Of a stretch of DNA of 64,000 nucleotides, positions 32,511-42,956 are shown in pieces (the stretch's first letter is position 1; each line of letters opens with the position of its first letter). The position numbers and the translations under genes were made by a program. The notes below the pieces were generated by a model. The model saw nothing but the letters and a program-made list of their open reading frames with translations. It did not search any database and had not been told where the DNA came from. The stretch comes from Dendrocalamus latiflorus (Eukaryota > Streptophyta > Magnoliopsida > Poales > Poaceae). The DNA lies in contig CM029670.1 of NCBI GenBank assembly GCA_017311315.1, forward strand, positions 24,331,449 to 24,395,448, given 5' to 3'.

Positions 32511-35500
32511 TTACAAAAGATCTACACTGCATTTGCACTTAGTGATAAGACCAATAAGAAATGATGGTGCGCAGTGGAACCGTCCTCCTGACTTTATGAC
32601 TTGAGTCAGCAAAAAGTACGCCAACTCTCCTCGAATCCCTCCAAGATCAGACTGTTTCAATGCAGTTGACGGGATGTACGCAGCCTGTCGATAGAAAAAT
32701 CAATGTGCGTATATATGTAACGTGATAAGTATAAAGTAATTATGGGAAGAGTGACAAACCTTGCGATTGGTGAGCCTCGAGGAATCGAGGCGTAGTTCCA
32801 TATGTTGGCAAACGTAGTATCCACATGTGTTGCCCGGCTGCTGCTGATGGCACTGCAAAAAATGGAATGTGTTAGTTCAAGAGGCATTAGTACCAACTGT
32901 TGCATAGGATTAATTAACGTGAAATAGCGAATACCTTAAAATCTCGAACATGTGTCAGCAGGCCTTTGGCCCCGCGCTTCGAGTCACCTCCCTTTTCAAT
33001 GTACATCGCGAACGCCCTACGTAATTCGAAAAAGTTAACCTTAGTCATTCGGAAGGAAAGAAAGAGTACAATGTAGATATGTATGGGGAATATGTGCTTA
33101 CCCATCGATTACTTGGCTGACAACTGTGAAGTCCATTTGATTCTTACTTAGGGAATCAAGGTAATATACCTTGTTCCATTTTGGTACAATTACTATTAAA
33201 ATCCAATGAAAGTTCTGATGGAAGGGCATAAGTACATAATCCTTATTGCGGCAACCCAGCAGTCCTGATGCAATGTACCTCTCGACGAGGGGTGTATCCC
33301 GGTCGATGGTATCCTTGGCGACCAAGTGTGGGTCCAAGAAACCAGCTGATGAGTTGGATAATCTGGCTCTAGTCAGCATGTGTCTATATATATACACACG
33401 AAAGCAACAAATTAGATATGGCATTTATCGGTATGACATTAACGGAGACTGTGATTGTACACACTTACAGCGTCCAGCATCGAATGATTGAGACGTCAAG
33501 AGCGTTGAGCGTGAACAGATCGAATAAATCCTCAAAGGCGACCACGAACATACACTCTTGAAGACTGTGGTATAAATCATTGAAGTCCGTTCTCCTTCTA
33601 GCTTATTGGACTGCTGGATATACCACATGTGCAATTGCATGCAACTATATGGTAGCTTTTGGAGGTCTTTTTGCTCGAGCAACGGCTCGCCAAGCATGAA
33701 TTTGCGGGCCAAAGGTAGGTACGCTATATCATCATTGGTCTTCTTTGCTTTGCCCTTGCTGGCCTTGCTGCCTCGGCTATAGGTCGACTTCACGGCAGTC
33801 GACTTTGAAGGTAGCAGCGGTGCAAGTTGCTCTGGCGAGAATAGGACCCGTGGAGATAGCACCGGTGCAGTATCCGGTGGTGGAACCGACTGGTCTTGTA
33901 ATGGAGATAGCACTAGTGCATGTTGCTCTGGCGAGAGTATGACCCGTGGAGATAGCACCGGTGCAGTATCCGGTGGTGGAACCGACTGGTCTTGTAATGG
34001 AGATGGCAGCAGTGCATGTTGCTCTGGTCCTGCCATCGGTGAAGAAGCCTCCAGGGAGATGTCGCTTTTGGGCCACTGGATGAATGTTCCAATGGCCTGT
34101 TCTAGAGTCACGATCTCGTCGTTGGGGGGCTTCGGTAGCGGGACCACCTCAAAATTGACATGCACACCATCCACATTAACTTTTGCGAAGCCTGGTGCTA
34201 AAGCTTGACCGTGCACCATGGCCCCGATACCAGACGAATATGGCTGGCCCCAAGCAGCGTACAAGGGATAGAGCCATATCTCACTTGGAGCCTGCACTTC
34301 GTAGGCTCCTACATAATGATACAAAATTAGCTACTCGAATAGGCCTATCAATGGAGCAAGCATTCGAGAGGTAATAATTATTACCAGGATGTCGTCCACA
34401 GGAAATTTAGCCGGGGTTTGCGTCGGATTGGACGCGCAGCTACTCGGACGGTTGTGCGGGCTAGCTAGCACAGGAGCGGCGGTAGCGGCCTGCTGACTTT
34501 CTGTTTGTTTCCGCACCTCATCTCTGATTACACCAGCCAGCTCACCCATTAGCTCCTCTCTAAGAGATTCTTTGATCTCTTCTCGTAGCTGTGCGTCACG
34601 CTCCGCTTTGTTTCTCTTCCTATGCCGATACATTCCGGAGTCATCTTGGAAACCATGTTTCCAAGGAACGTAAAGCCCAAGGCCTCTCGTACGACCCGGG
34701 TGCTCCTTGTTTCCCAGGGCCACGGAGAGCATATCATTCTCCCTTGTTCCCTGGAATGATCCCAGGGTAGATTCAAAACTCAGCTCTTCCTGCAAGAGCA
34801 CGAAATGTCATTTCAATTCGTACGAAGTTGTGGAGTAATTACAAGCTACGTAGTTCTATCGATATCTTACCAGGCGCTGGGACACTTGCTGGTCTGCAGG
34901 GTTTCGAAAGGAGACGTCCCCCGATGTCGTTGTAGATGACCTTGCTCTAATCCAATTTCGAGCGCGGTCATCCGGGATATTGGAAAACGGCGGGGCGATG
35001 TCCTGTGCAGCTGCCAGGTCATCCTCCTTCCTCCACTGCGGGATTTTACCCGCATACCCAGCTGTGCCAAGTCTGTGGGGGTGTGTGTTTTTTGCCTGGA
35101 GGGCCTTGTGCGCCGTACTTGTACTTTTGAAATCTTCGGATGTCTTCATCGCCTTGAACTCTTCCCATTGTGGTTGCAGGAATGGGTATTTATGAAAAGG
35201 CGTTTTGTCCGTCTCCACGTATTTCCTGATAAGCGTGCTCTTGAAGTTCTTCCATGCTTTGCACGCCGCTAGGTAGGTTTGTTGTTGCACAGCGTATAGG
35301 TGTTCTTCTGGGAACTCGAACGATGCCAAAATTTCGGTCCACAGCTCACGTTTCCGAGTGTCGGGCACGTTCTTCCACGAATTGTATGTGATCTCAATTC
35401 GTTCTCGTGCAACTATTCCGACCATGCTTCGGAATGCGTTTACCGCTTTTTGAGGAAGGATAGGGACCCCAGATGCGTTTACCGCTATGATGGTCTGTCG

Positions 35501-35602
35501 GACCTCAGGCTTCTTCGATAGCCCTCTTCCTTGGCGTCTTGATGTTGGAGCGGACGCCTCCGGCGATGATGTTGAAGAATGCGCGGGTGACATGTTGCTC
35601 AT
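32511..35602 (-). CDS. CACTA second gene: coiled-coil/DUF8039-like protein with Ulp1 cysteine protease
   Basis: Minus-strand model of seven exons with GT-AG borders: 35,602-34,871; 34,790-34,385; 34,309 to about 33,475; 33,383-33,102; 33,016-32,935; 32,852-32,760; 32,684-32,511. Exon 1 is basic and Ser/Pro-rich, then resembles the N-terminal domain of plant TNP1-type proteins (SWKNVPDTRKRELW). Exon 2 has a charged helix (KRNKAERDAQLREEIKESL). Exon 3 carries a DUF8039-like segment (GAMVHGQALAPGFAKVNVDG), then a Pro-rich 31-residue repeat. Exons 4-7 form a Ulp1/SENP (C48) fold: His in NFHWILIVIV, Asp in YYLDSL, and Gln plus Cys in QQPGNTCGYYVC. Ulp1 enzymes cleave SUMO-type conjugates. A one-base frame slip near 33,550 is the only break I see. 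The substrate and any role in transposition are unknown. Confidence 0.8.
33830..34030 (-). repeat. Proline-rich coding repeat in the CACTA second gene
   Basis: A unit of about 96 bases occurs twice plus a partial third, encoding SPEQHAL-x-x-SPLQDQSVPPP-DTAPVLSPRV. It separates the DUF8039-like segment from the protease part and looks like a flexible linker. Confidence 0.85.
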
Positions 35603-35619
35603 TTTGTGGGTCTATTAGG

Positions 35620-36300
35620 ATAAGATGAGAAAGTGTCATACCATAAGATAAGAAAATGCAATATCTATCTATTTCGCTCAATATAGGCGATTACAATACA
35701 TATATATGTGTATATACACACATATACATATTTATACCTACATATATACTCTTCCTTGATTGGTTATGCCAAATAATGAATTCAGTATTTTGAGCTCTAG
35801 ATACAAACTCTACAATCTCAAGATCAAGATATATTCAGCATGCATATATTCAGACAGCAGTATTCATACAGATCAAGACCATAAGTTAACTTTGCCCAAT
35901 AATTCAGTCTTTTAACTTGTCAAGATTAAATCCTAACAGATCAATTTAATAACATGCTATAACCTGAAAACTGCATGAACCGACAGCTATTAGAGCTCAA
36001 AGACCGAATGAACCAATCTCAGTATATGAATTTATCATCATCGAGCAACTGTAAATCCCACAGGCAATCTCAGTATATGGAAGTAAGCAACTAACAATAA
36101 GAATATACATGACAGTAAGCAACTAACAGTAAGTATATACATTATAGTAAGCAACTAACAGTAAGCATATACATGACAGTAAGCAACTAACAGTAAGCAT
36201 ATACATGACGGTAAGAAACTAACAGTAAGCAACTAACAATAAGCATATACATAGCAGTAAGCAACTAATAGTAAGCAAATACTAACAGCATCAAGCATCA
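35620..36300 (+). repeat. AT-rich segment with a 33-base minisatellite
   Basis: AT-rich sequence without a gene. From about 36,080 to 36,290, a unit like 'agtaagcaactaacagtaagcatatacatgac' recurs five to six times with small variations. It lies upstream of the second CACTA gene. Confidence 0.8.
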
Positions 36301-36360
36301 ACCCTAACAGTAAGCATGAAGCTCGGGGAGGGTTTTGATGACCTTAGGGTTTTGGTGACA

Positions 36361-36690
36361 GAGGAGGAGGCGAGGCGGCGACGACAGAGGAGGAGGAGGC
36401 GGCGGCGACGGAGGAGGAGGAGGAGGCGGCGACGGAGGAGGAGGAGGAGGCGGCGACGGAGGAGGAGGAGGCGGCGGCGATGGAGGAGGAGGAGGCGGCG
36501 GCGATGGAGGAGGAGGCGACGGGCTCAGGGAGGCGGCGACGGAGGAGGAGGAGGCGGCGGGCTCGGGGAGGCGGCGACGGAGGAGGAGGAGGCGGCGGCG
36601 ACGTCTTCGTCCGGGGAGGCGGCCGGCGAGGGCTCGGGGAGGCAGCCGGCGAGGGCTCGGGGAGGCGGCGGCGACGACGGGCTCGGGATT
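36361..36690 (-). repeat. GGA/GGC trinucleotide-rich block (5' leader of second CACTA gene)
   Basis: Imperfect runs of GGAGGAGGCGGCGAC. On the plus strand one frame gives a run of arginines, which I take as an artefact. On the minus strand it lies between the TATA box at 36,741 and exon 1 at 35,602, so it is likely 5' UTR. Confidence 0.7.
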
Positions 36691-36740
36691 TAGATCTAGA
36701 TCGAATAACTGCAGCGCACTCGGAAAACCCTAGCGATAGA

Positions 36741-36748
36741 GTATATAT
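36741..36748 (-). promoter_or_regulatory. TATA box for the second CACTA gene
   Basis: Minus strand 'ctatatatac', just downstream (in transcription sense) of an internal cluster of the subterminal motif, and upstream of the GC-rich leader and the gene at 35,602. Confidence 0.6.
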
Positions 36749-36757
36749 AGGGAGGTT

Positions 36758-36922
36758 ATCACAGACGGTTCTGAACTTAGAACAGTCTGTGGTATCATAT
36801 CACAGACGGTTCTAAGTTTATAACTGTCTGTGATAGTTTACTATCACAGACGGTTCTAAACTTAGAACTGTCTGTGATATCATATCACAGACAGTTCTAA
36901 GTTTAGAACCGTCTGTGATAAG
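36758..36922. promoter_or_regulatory. Internal cluster of CACTA subterminal motifs
   Basis: Seven or eight copies of the same TCACAGACGGTT/AACCGTCTGTGA motif as at the element ends, in inverted pairs, but in the middle of the element and with no CACTA terminus beside it. It lies between the 3' end of TNP2 and the TATA box of the second gene, so it may act as a transposase-binding promoter element. Confidence 0.8.
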
Positions 36923-37359
36923 CCTTTGCCGACTGTTGTTATTAAGACAACACCAATAACTACACAGCTGCATTCTTATCAACCACCAAACAGTTGCATT
37001 CATATATGTTGTGGCTACAGACCAAACAGAGAGAGAGATGGTAGTGGAGAGTTGGGAGAAAGTGACAATAATGGCTTGGGTGCTTCCCCATGGCCTGTAT
37101 TCCATATATATATATATACATGGGGAGTGCTTTTACAATTATACCCTTACATCTGAGTATCCCCTTCAGGGGCACTTATGTCATTACACATGGCCCATTC
37201 TGGGCTTTATAACCTTCTACCAGGCCTGCTGGGTTTAGGTGGGGGCCACCCCTACAACAATATACAACACCAACCAGCTCTATACATAAATGCATACCAA
37301 TTCACATGTACATCACATATACATAAATGCCAATACCCATATACATTTTGTCACATATT

Positions 37360-37445
37360 TTAACATATACATCTCAAAATTGACTACATCACACATTTTC
37401 ACATATACATCTCAAAATTGTCACACATTTTCACATATACATTCT
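37360..37445 (+). repeat. Short minisatellite after TNP2
   Basis: Three imperfect units of about 33 bases containing 'cacattttcacatatacatctcaaaattg', directly after the TNP2 stop codon in transcription sense. Confidence 0.65.
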
Positions 37446-40400
37446 TATTGTACTTGCTTATTTCCTTTAAAAATTAGCTCTTCATCATGATCAATGCGTA
37501 CGTAACTAGTTTCGTCACGTTGTTCATCGTCGACCCTTATGCCATTTCCAAAAGGAGGTAACTCGTCAAATTGATTGTATTCCTCCTCGTCCACTACATT
37601 CTCCACTCCGATAATTCTCCTTTTTCCATGAAGAACTACAAGACGTTTCTTATTTGCCAGGTCGGTTACATAGAAAACTGGAACAACTTGATTGGCGAGT
37701 ACGAATGGTTCGTCTTTGTACCCGACACATTGGAGGTCCACGGTCGTGACACCGTACTTGTCAACCTTCACCTGTGGGAGATGCACCCAACGGCAGCGAC
37801 ACAAGGGGATCTTGTAAACCACATAGTCGAGCTCCCAAATCTCTTCTATGAAGCCATAGTATGAGTTTCTCGACCCATCGGTACTGAATGCATCTATGCG
37901 GACACCGCTGTTCTGGTTAGTGCTCTTGACATCCTGAGACTGCATATAGAATGTGTACCCATTTATGTCATATCCTTGCCATGTCACAACTGTAAATGTT
38001 GGCCCTTTTGCCAACCATGTCAGCGTCTCACTCGGCGAGCTCCTAGCGATTTGCTCCTTCAACCATTGGTTGAACCGACGGTTGTGTTGCCTCATGATCC
38101 AAACATCCGGCCGCTCCGGATTCTGTTGCCGAAGCACATCCTTGTGCTGGTCTACATAAGGCGCCACTTCAGTCATGTGTTGCAACACCGTGAAATGGGC
38201 TTGAGTATACGTGTCCATATCTGGAGTGATTGCTTTCCTTCCGATAGTTCTGAGACCCTTCAGCCTCCCCTCATGACGAGATTGAGGGACACCTATCGGT
38301 TGAATCTGAGCCATATAATCGACACAAAACTCAATGACCTCTTCGCTTGCATAACCTTCGACGATGCTGCCCTCCGGCCGAGAACGATTCCGTACGTAGG
38401 ACTTGAGAATTCCCATGAACCTCTCAAATGGGTACATGCTACGTAGGAATACGAGCCCGCACATTTTTATCTCCCACACAACGTGAACAATGAGATGGAC
38501 CATGATATCGAAAAACGAAGGAGGGAAATACATTTCAAGGTGACATAGAGTCATCACCACCTCGTCCTGCAGAGCATCTAGTCCTTCGGGATCGATGACC
38601 TTCTGAGCAATTGTGTTAAAGAAATAACATAGCCTCATGATTGTCTCTCAGACTTTGATCGGCAAAATATTTCTAATTGCAATAGGGAGCATCTATGTCA
38701 TCAGCACATTACAATCATGAGACTTCATGCCATTTAACTTCAAATCTTGCATCGAAACAAGTTTCTTCACATTGCCGGAGTAACCAGACGGAACTTTGAC
38801 ACCATGCAAGCACTGGCACAGTTCTGTTTTCTCAGCCTTGGACAGAGTGTAACACGCAGGGGGAAGGTACGTTCGTCCATTATCAGTGCATGTCGGTCCT
38901 AACTCAGGCCTGATGTCCATATCGGCCAAGTCAAGCCGTGCGTTGACGCCGTCCTTTGTTTTATCACGGATGTTTAGTAAGAGACCAATCAAGCTGTCAC
39001 ATACATTCTTTTCTACGTGCATGACGTTGATGCAGTGTCGAACATCTAGGTACTCCCAATAAGGTAAGTCCCAAAATATTGATCGCTTCTTCCAGGTGTT
39101 CTTCTCATGAGCCCTCAATTTACGTCCCTTTCTGAGGACAACATCTAAATCGTTAACCATATCATAAACCTCGTGTCCCCTTAAATGCCTTGGAGCTGAA
39201 CTGTCTTCCTTCTCTCCGTCAAATTGTTTCTTCATGTTGCGGTATGGGTGAGCCCTCCGAAGGAACCGGCGGTGACGCATGTAGACTGTTTTGCGTGAGT
39301 GTCTCAGCCACACACTCTCGGTACCATCTAAACAGTGAGTACAAGCTTTGGCACCTTTTGTACTATGGCCCGATAGGTTACCAAGGGCAGGATAATCATT
39401 TATGGTGTAGAACAATAAGGAGCGCAGAGTGAAGTTCTCTCGTTTGTATGCATCCCATACCTGTACCCCTTCGTTCCACAGTACTTTTAGATCTTCAACC
39501 AATGGTGCTAGGAACACATCGATATCATTCCCAGGTTGTTTTGGCCCTTGGATAAGTATCGACAGCAAAATGTACTTTCGCTTCATTCACAACCAAGGAG
39601 GAAGGTTATAGATGCAGAGAGTCACGGGCCATGTGCTATGTCGGCTGCTCATGCTACTGAAAGGATTCATTCCATCTGTACTCAGTCCAAACCTTATATT
39701 CCTTGGTTCTGCACCGAACTCTGCAAAACTCCTATCGATGTTTCTCCACTACGCGGAATCAGCAAGGTGTCTTAGCATTCCATCCTTCTTGTGCTCCTCC
39801 GAGTGCCAACGCAGCAGTTTTGCCTCCTTTGGATTTGCAAAAAACCTTTTCAAATGGGGAATTATAGGAAAATACCATGCCACCTTAGCAGGAGGTCCTT
39901 TCTTCGCCTCTGTTCCCTCGCCATCATCTGATTGATTGTTTCGTTTGTATCGGGATGCGTTGCACACCGGACATACATGCATGTTTGCATAATCTTTACG
40001 GTAGAGGATACAATCGTTCGGGCATGCATGTATTCTTTCTACTTCCATTCCCAACGAACAAAGAACCTTCTTGGCTTTATACGTGGTTTTAGGCAACTCA
40101 TTTCCCTCCGGAAGCATGTCCGCTAAAAGACCTAGCAGCGCCGTGAAACTCTTGTCGGAACAACCGTTGCTTGCCTTCAATTTCAACAGTTCAAGCACGG
40201 CCGACAACCTCGTGTACTTACAGCCCGTGTACAAAGGTTTCTCCGAGTCCTCCATCAAGCCGCGGAATTTAACATACTCTCTCTCATCATAGTTCTCTTC
40301 TACATCACGAAGCATCTGATCCAGATTATCATCGTGCAACCTATCCGAATCCGAACCACAATCGACATCAGCCGGCGGCATGTCATTCACTTCACCGGCG

Positions 40401-40699
40401 ATGTCATCCGGCGGCATATCATTCACTTCACCGGCGATGTCATCCGGCAGCATATGATCATTCACTTCGCCATGACTGGTCCAACACGTATAATCCTTTT
40501 TGAAACCCCTCCGAATCAAGTGCGCTTCAATTTGCCCTCGGTTCTTAAACATCTTCAAATTCTCGCAATCAGTGCATGGACAGCACATATATTCCACCCC
40601 CTTATTCAACATATCCTCCTCGGTGGCTCTTATAAAAGCAGACACGCCATTAATGTACTCTTCACTCACACGGCTCGCGGCATACATCCAGCTTCGGTC
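37445..40699 (-). pseudogene. TNP2-type CACTA transposase with four nonsense codons
   Basis: One uninterrupted frame of 1,085 codons including the final stop. The exon starts at a splice acceptor (GACCGAAGCTGG, encoding D-R-S-W-M-Y), so a short 5' exon lies upstream. Order: Transposase-associated N-terminal domain (residues 1-80, with CCPCTDC); an acidic repeat; the TNP2/Transposase_21 core (CPNDCILYRKDYANMHVCPVC onward; DLPYWEYLDVRHCINVMHVEKN); DUF4218 (PPSFFDIMVHLIVHVV); and DUF4216 (WELDYVVYKIPLCRCRWVHL). It carries out cut-and-paste excision in active families. Stops are at 39,749-39,751 (TAG), 39,587-39,589 (TGA), 38,693-38,695 (TAG) and 38,648-38,650 (TGA). The two TAGs replace conserved Gln and one TGA a likely Arg. 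No frameshift, so decay is recent. Confidence 0.92.
40370..40455 (-). repeat. 13-codon repeat in TNP2
   Basis: Three tandem units encoding DDIAGEVNDMPP, an acidic linker between the N-terminal domain and the core. Confidence 0.85.
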
Positions 40700-41125
40700 C
40701 TACGTTACGTACATATATAACAACTTAGTATTAAAATCTAGATTAACTAATTATAATTACTACATATATACCGGCCACATTTATTATATTGAGACTTAAT
40801 TTGCTAGCTCAATTCATATTATAAACATAATAGCTATTATATAACCAACAATTTTGCAAATTAACCATCTTCAATAACACTCATGGATTACTTAGACCTA
40901 AATTGTAATGCAATTAAAGAAAAAATAAATTTCACTACTAACCATATCTAGAGCAACCAGGAAAGTCTGAATCTTCAAAGCTCAATCTCTGCCTCTTCCC
41001 ACCAAATTAACTGGCCTGAAATCGCCTAGCTTCCTCCCGAGTGAAAAAGTGCGCAGCAGTGGCTAGATCTGGATTGAAATGAAGACAGATGCGGTTTGAG
41101 CAGCGCAATAAATGCCTTAGAGTCA

Positions 41126-41312
41126 TTATCACAGACGGTTTTTAATTAAAAACCGTCTGTGATAATCTGGGATTATCACAGACGGTTCTTAATATAGACC
41201 GACCGTCTGTGATAATCCTTTTTCCCGCCACAAATAACACAGACGGCCTCCAAATTACAACCGTCTCTAATAGTGTTAATCAGAGACGGTTTCACAAAAC
41301 CGTCTGTGATGA
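41126..41312. repeat. CACTA subterminal motif cluster, true right end
   Basis: About seven motif copies just inside the terminus at 41,343, upstream of TNP2 in transcription sense. These correspond to the promoter-proximal end of the element. Confidence 0.85.
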
Positions 41313-41329
41313 GGCGCCTACTATGAGTC

Positions 41330-41343
41330 TTTTTGTAGTAGTG
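41330..41343 (-). other. Internal CACTA terminus
   Basis: TTTTTGTAGTAGTG, i.e. CACTACTACAAAAA on the minus strand: a second, slightly different CACTA end. It is followed by ATA, not by the GGA seen at the outer ends. Confidence 0.85.
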
Positions 41344-41370
41344 ATAGATACATAATCAACGAACCTTTTT

Positions 41371-41971
41371 TAAGTGCAAATGCAGTGTAGATCTTTTGTA
41401 ATTGTGTATTTGTTAATGGATATTTTATTTCAATTCAATTAATTGATTTGCGAAATGGATGCTTTATGTTTGTGATCAAATGAAGTGCGTTGTCAATTGG
41501 ATGTTTTATGTCTGTGAAATGAATTGAGATGTGAAATGTATCTGAAATGAAATGAGATGTGTGAATTGTATGTTTTATGTCTATGATTATCTGCTTCTTT
41601 CAGAGGGCATGGCTAGCATTACCTGAGGCTAGCCAATAAACAGAAATAGATTTAGATTTTGGAGGAAGGAATATCACAGACGGTTTTTAAGAAAAACCGT
41701 CTGTGATATGTATCACAGACGGTTTTTAATTAAAAACTGTCTGTGATAATCAGATATCACAGATAATTTTTTCTTAAAAACCGTCTGTGATATGTGATAA
41801 TCACAGATGGTTTTTAATGCAAAACCGTCTGTGATATCTGATAATCACAGACAGTTTTAAAACCGTCTGTGATAACCTTGGATTATCACTGACCCATAAA
41901 TTCAGACGGTTCAGAAAACTGTCTGTGATGATGTTTCTAAACCATCTGTACTGTGGTTTTCTGTAGTAGTG
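41371..41971 (-). repeat. Inverted copy of the left CACTA end
   Basis: In inverse orientation this matches 32,055 to about 32,545, including the last codons and stop of the protease gene (taagtgcaaatgcagtgtag at 41,371), the AT-rich UTR and the motif cluster, which is expanded here (41,671-41,945). About 27 bases of filler separate it from the terminus at 41,343. Confidence 0.9.
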
Positions 41972-42648
41972 GGACCAGTCGGTCCAACTGGGAAAAGGAG
42001 GGTGCGCACGTCCCGGACGCCGCGGCGACAGAGAAAAGATCAGAAAACATTCCAACTACACCTTGAGGCAAGGTGGCGAGCAATGGAAATTTTTGTACGA
42101 ATAATCTATTTTTTATTTAAAATTATAGAAATATACGTGTCAAATTTTTTTTATAAAAATAGGCACCATTCGCCTAATGGAGGGCGACTGGAGCCAATCG
42201 CCCAACCAGTGGTCGACAGAGTCCCTGTCGCCCTACCCTCGGGCGACTGCAGCCAGTCACCCTCCATTGGGCGACTGCACTCAGTCCCCCGTGAATTTTT
42301 TTAAATTTTATCAATTTTGTAGTTTTTAACTGGGAAAAAATCTGCTGGAATTGTAATAAAAGTTTATGTTCATTGTATGTTGTAGGTGGGTAAAACAATT
42401 TTAGAAATTTTTTTATGAACGATTGACCGTAAAACGATTAGTACATACAATGGTAAGTGATATTTTGATGTTACTGACAATTCGTGTGCGGAGAAAACTG
42501 GTATGTTAATATTGTTAGATGACTTGATATGTGAATGATTGAATGCGAAAAGACGAGATAATAGGCTTGTTTGAATTTAAATAAACTTCATAATACAGTT
42601 GGGAGTAACATGCCGCGTACTTTTTCATTACATATATAACATATAGCA
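41972..42648 (+). other. CACTA right flank with a hairpin
   Basis: Starts with the GGA duplication and resumes the interrupted LTR-like target. A GC-rich inverted repeat lies at 42,171-42,189 and 42,255-42,273 (19-base arms, about three mismatches) around a 65-base loop rich in 'gggcgactg'. The remainder is AT-rich, without a gene. Confidence 0.6.
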
Positions 42649-42956
42649 TCATGTGTGACTAACCCACCCAACTACTCTCCGACCTACTGTGTGGACCGGA
42701 GCCATTTTCCTTCCTTGCCGCTCGGCGTTGAACTCGTTGACGGCCTCTTTTGCCTTAGCCGCCATTTCCCTCTTTCTCTTGCACTCCCTCTCGCGAGCCT
42801 CCCACTCCCTACTCGTGCGCGCTTCGAGATGAGCTTTTGTCTCGCGTTGTATACGCATGGTTTGCTCATTCTTGCGGTGCTCCTCCTCCTGCATCTCCGA
42901 TGACCTTGCGACATTCCACTCCTCGAAGTCGAGGGCTCATTGGTCCTCAAGGTGGA

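Larger units (their letters stand above)
32055..41971 (-). mobile_element. CACTA (En/Spm) transposon with duplicated inverted end
   Basis: Starts CACTACTACAGAAAAC and ends with the inverse, GTTTTCTGTAGTAGTG; GGA flanks both sides (32,052-32,054 and 41,972-41,974), the 3-bp target-site duplication of the superfamily. Subterminal TCACAGACGGTT/AACCGTCTGTGA motifs cluster at both ends. Two minus-strand genes, TNP2 and a second gene with a Ulp1 protease, lie inside. The element also has a second terminus at 41,343, beyond which the opposite end is repeated in inverse. Confidence 0.95.

Noticed and set aside
36316..36693. Open frame with a run of about 40 arginines
   Set aside because: Product of the GGA/GGC trinucleotide repeat; the block is better read as minus-strand 5' leader of the CACTA second gene.
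32055..41343. CACTA ending at 41,343 as a simple element
   Set aside because: The base triplet after 41,343 is ATA, not GGA; the GGA duplication is found only at 41,972.
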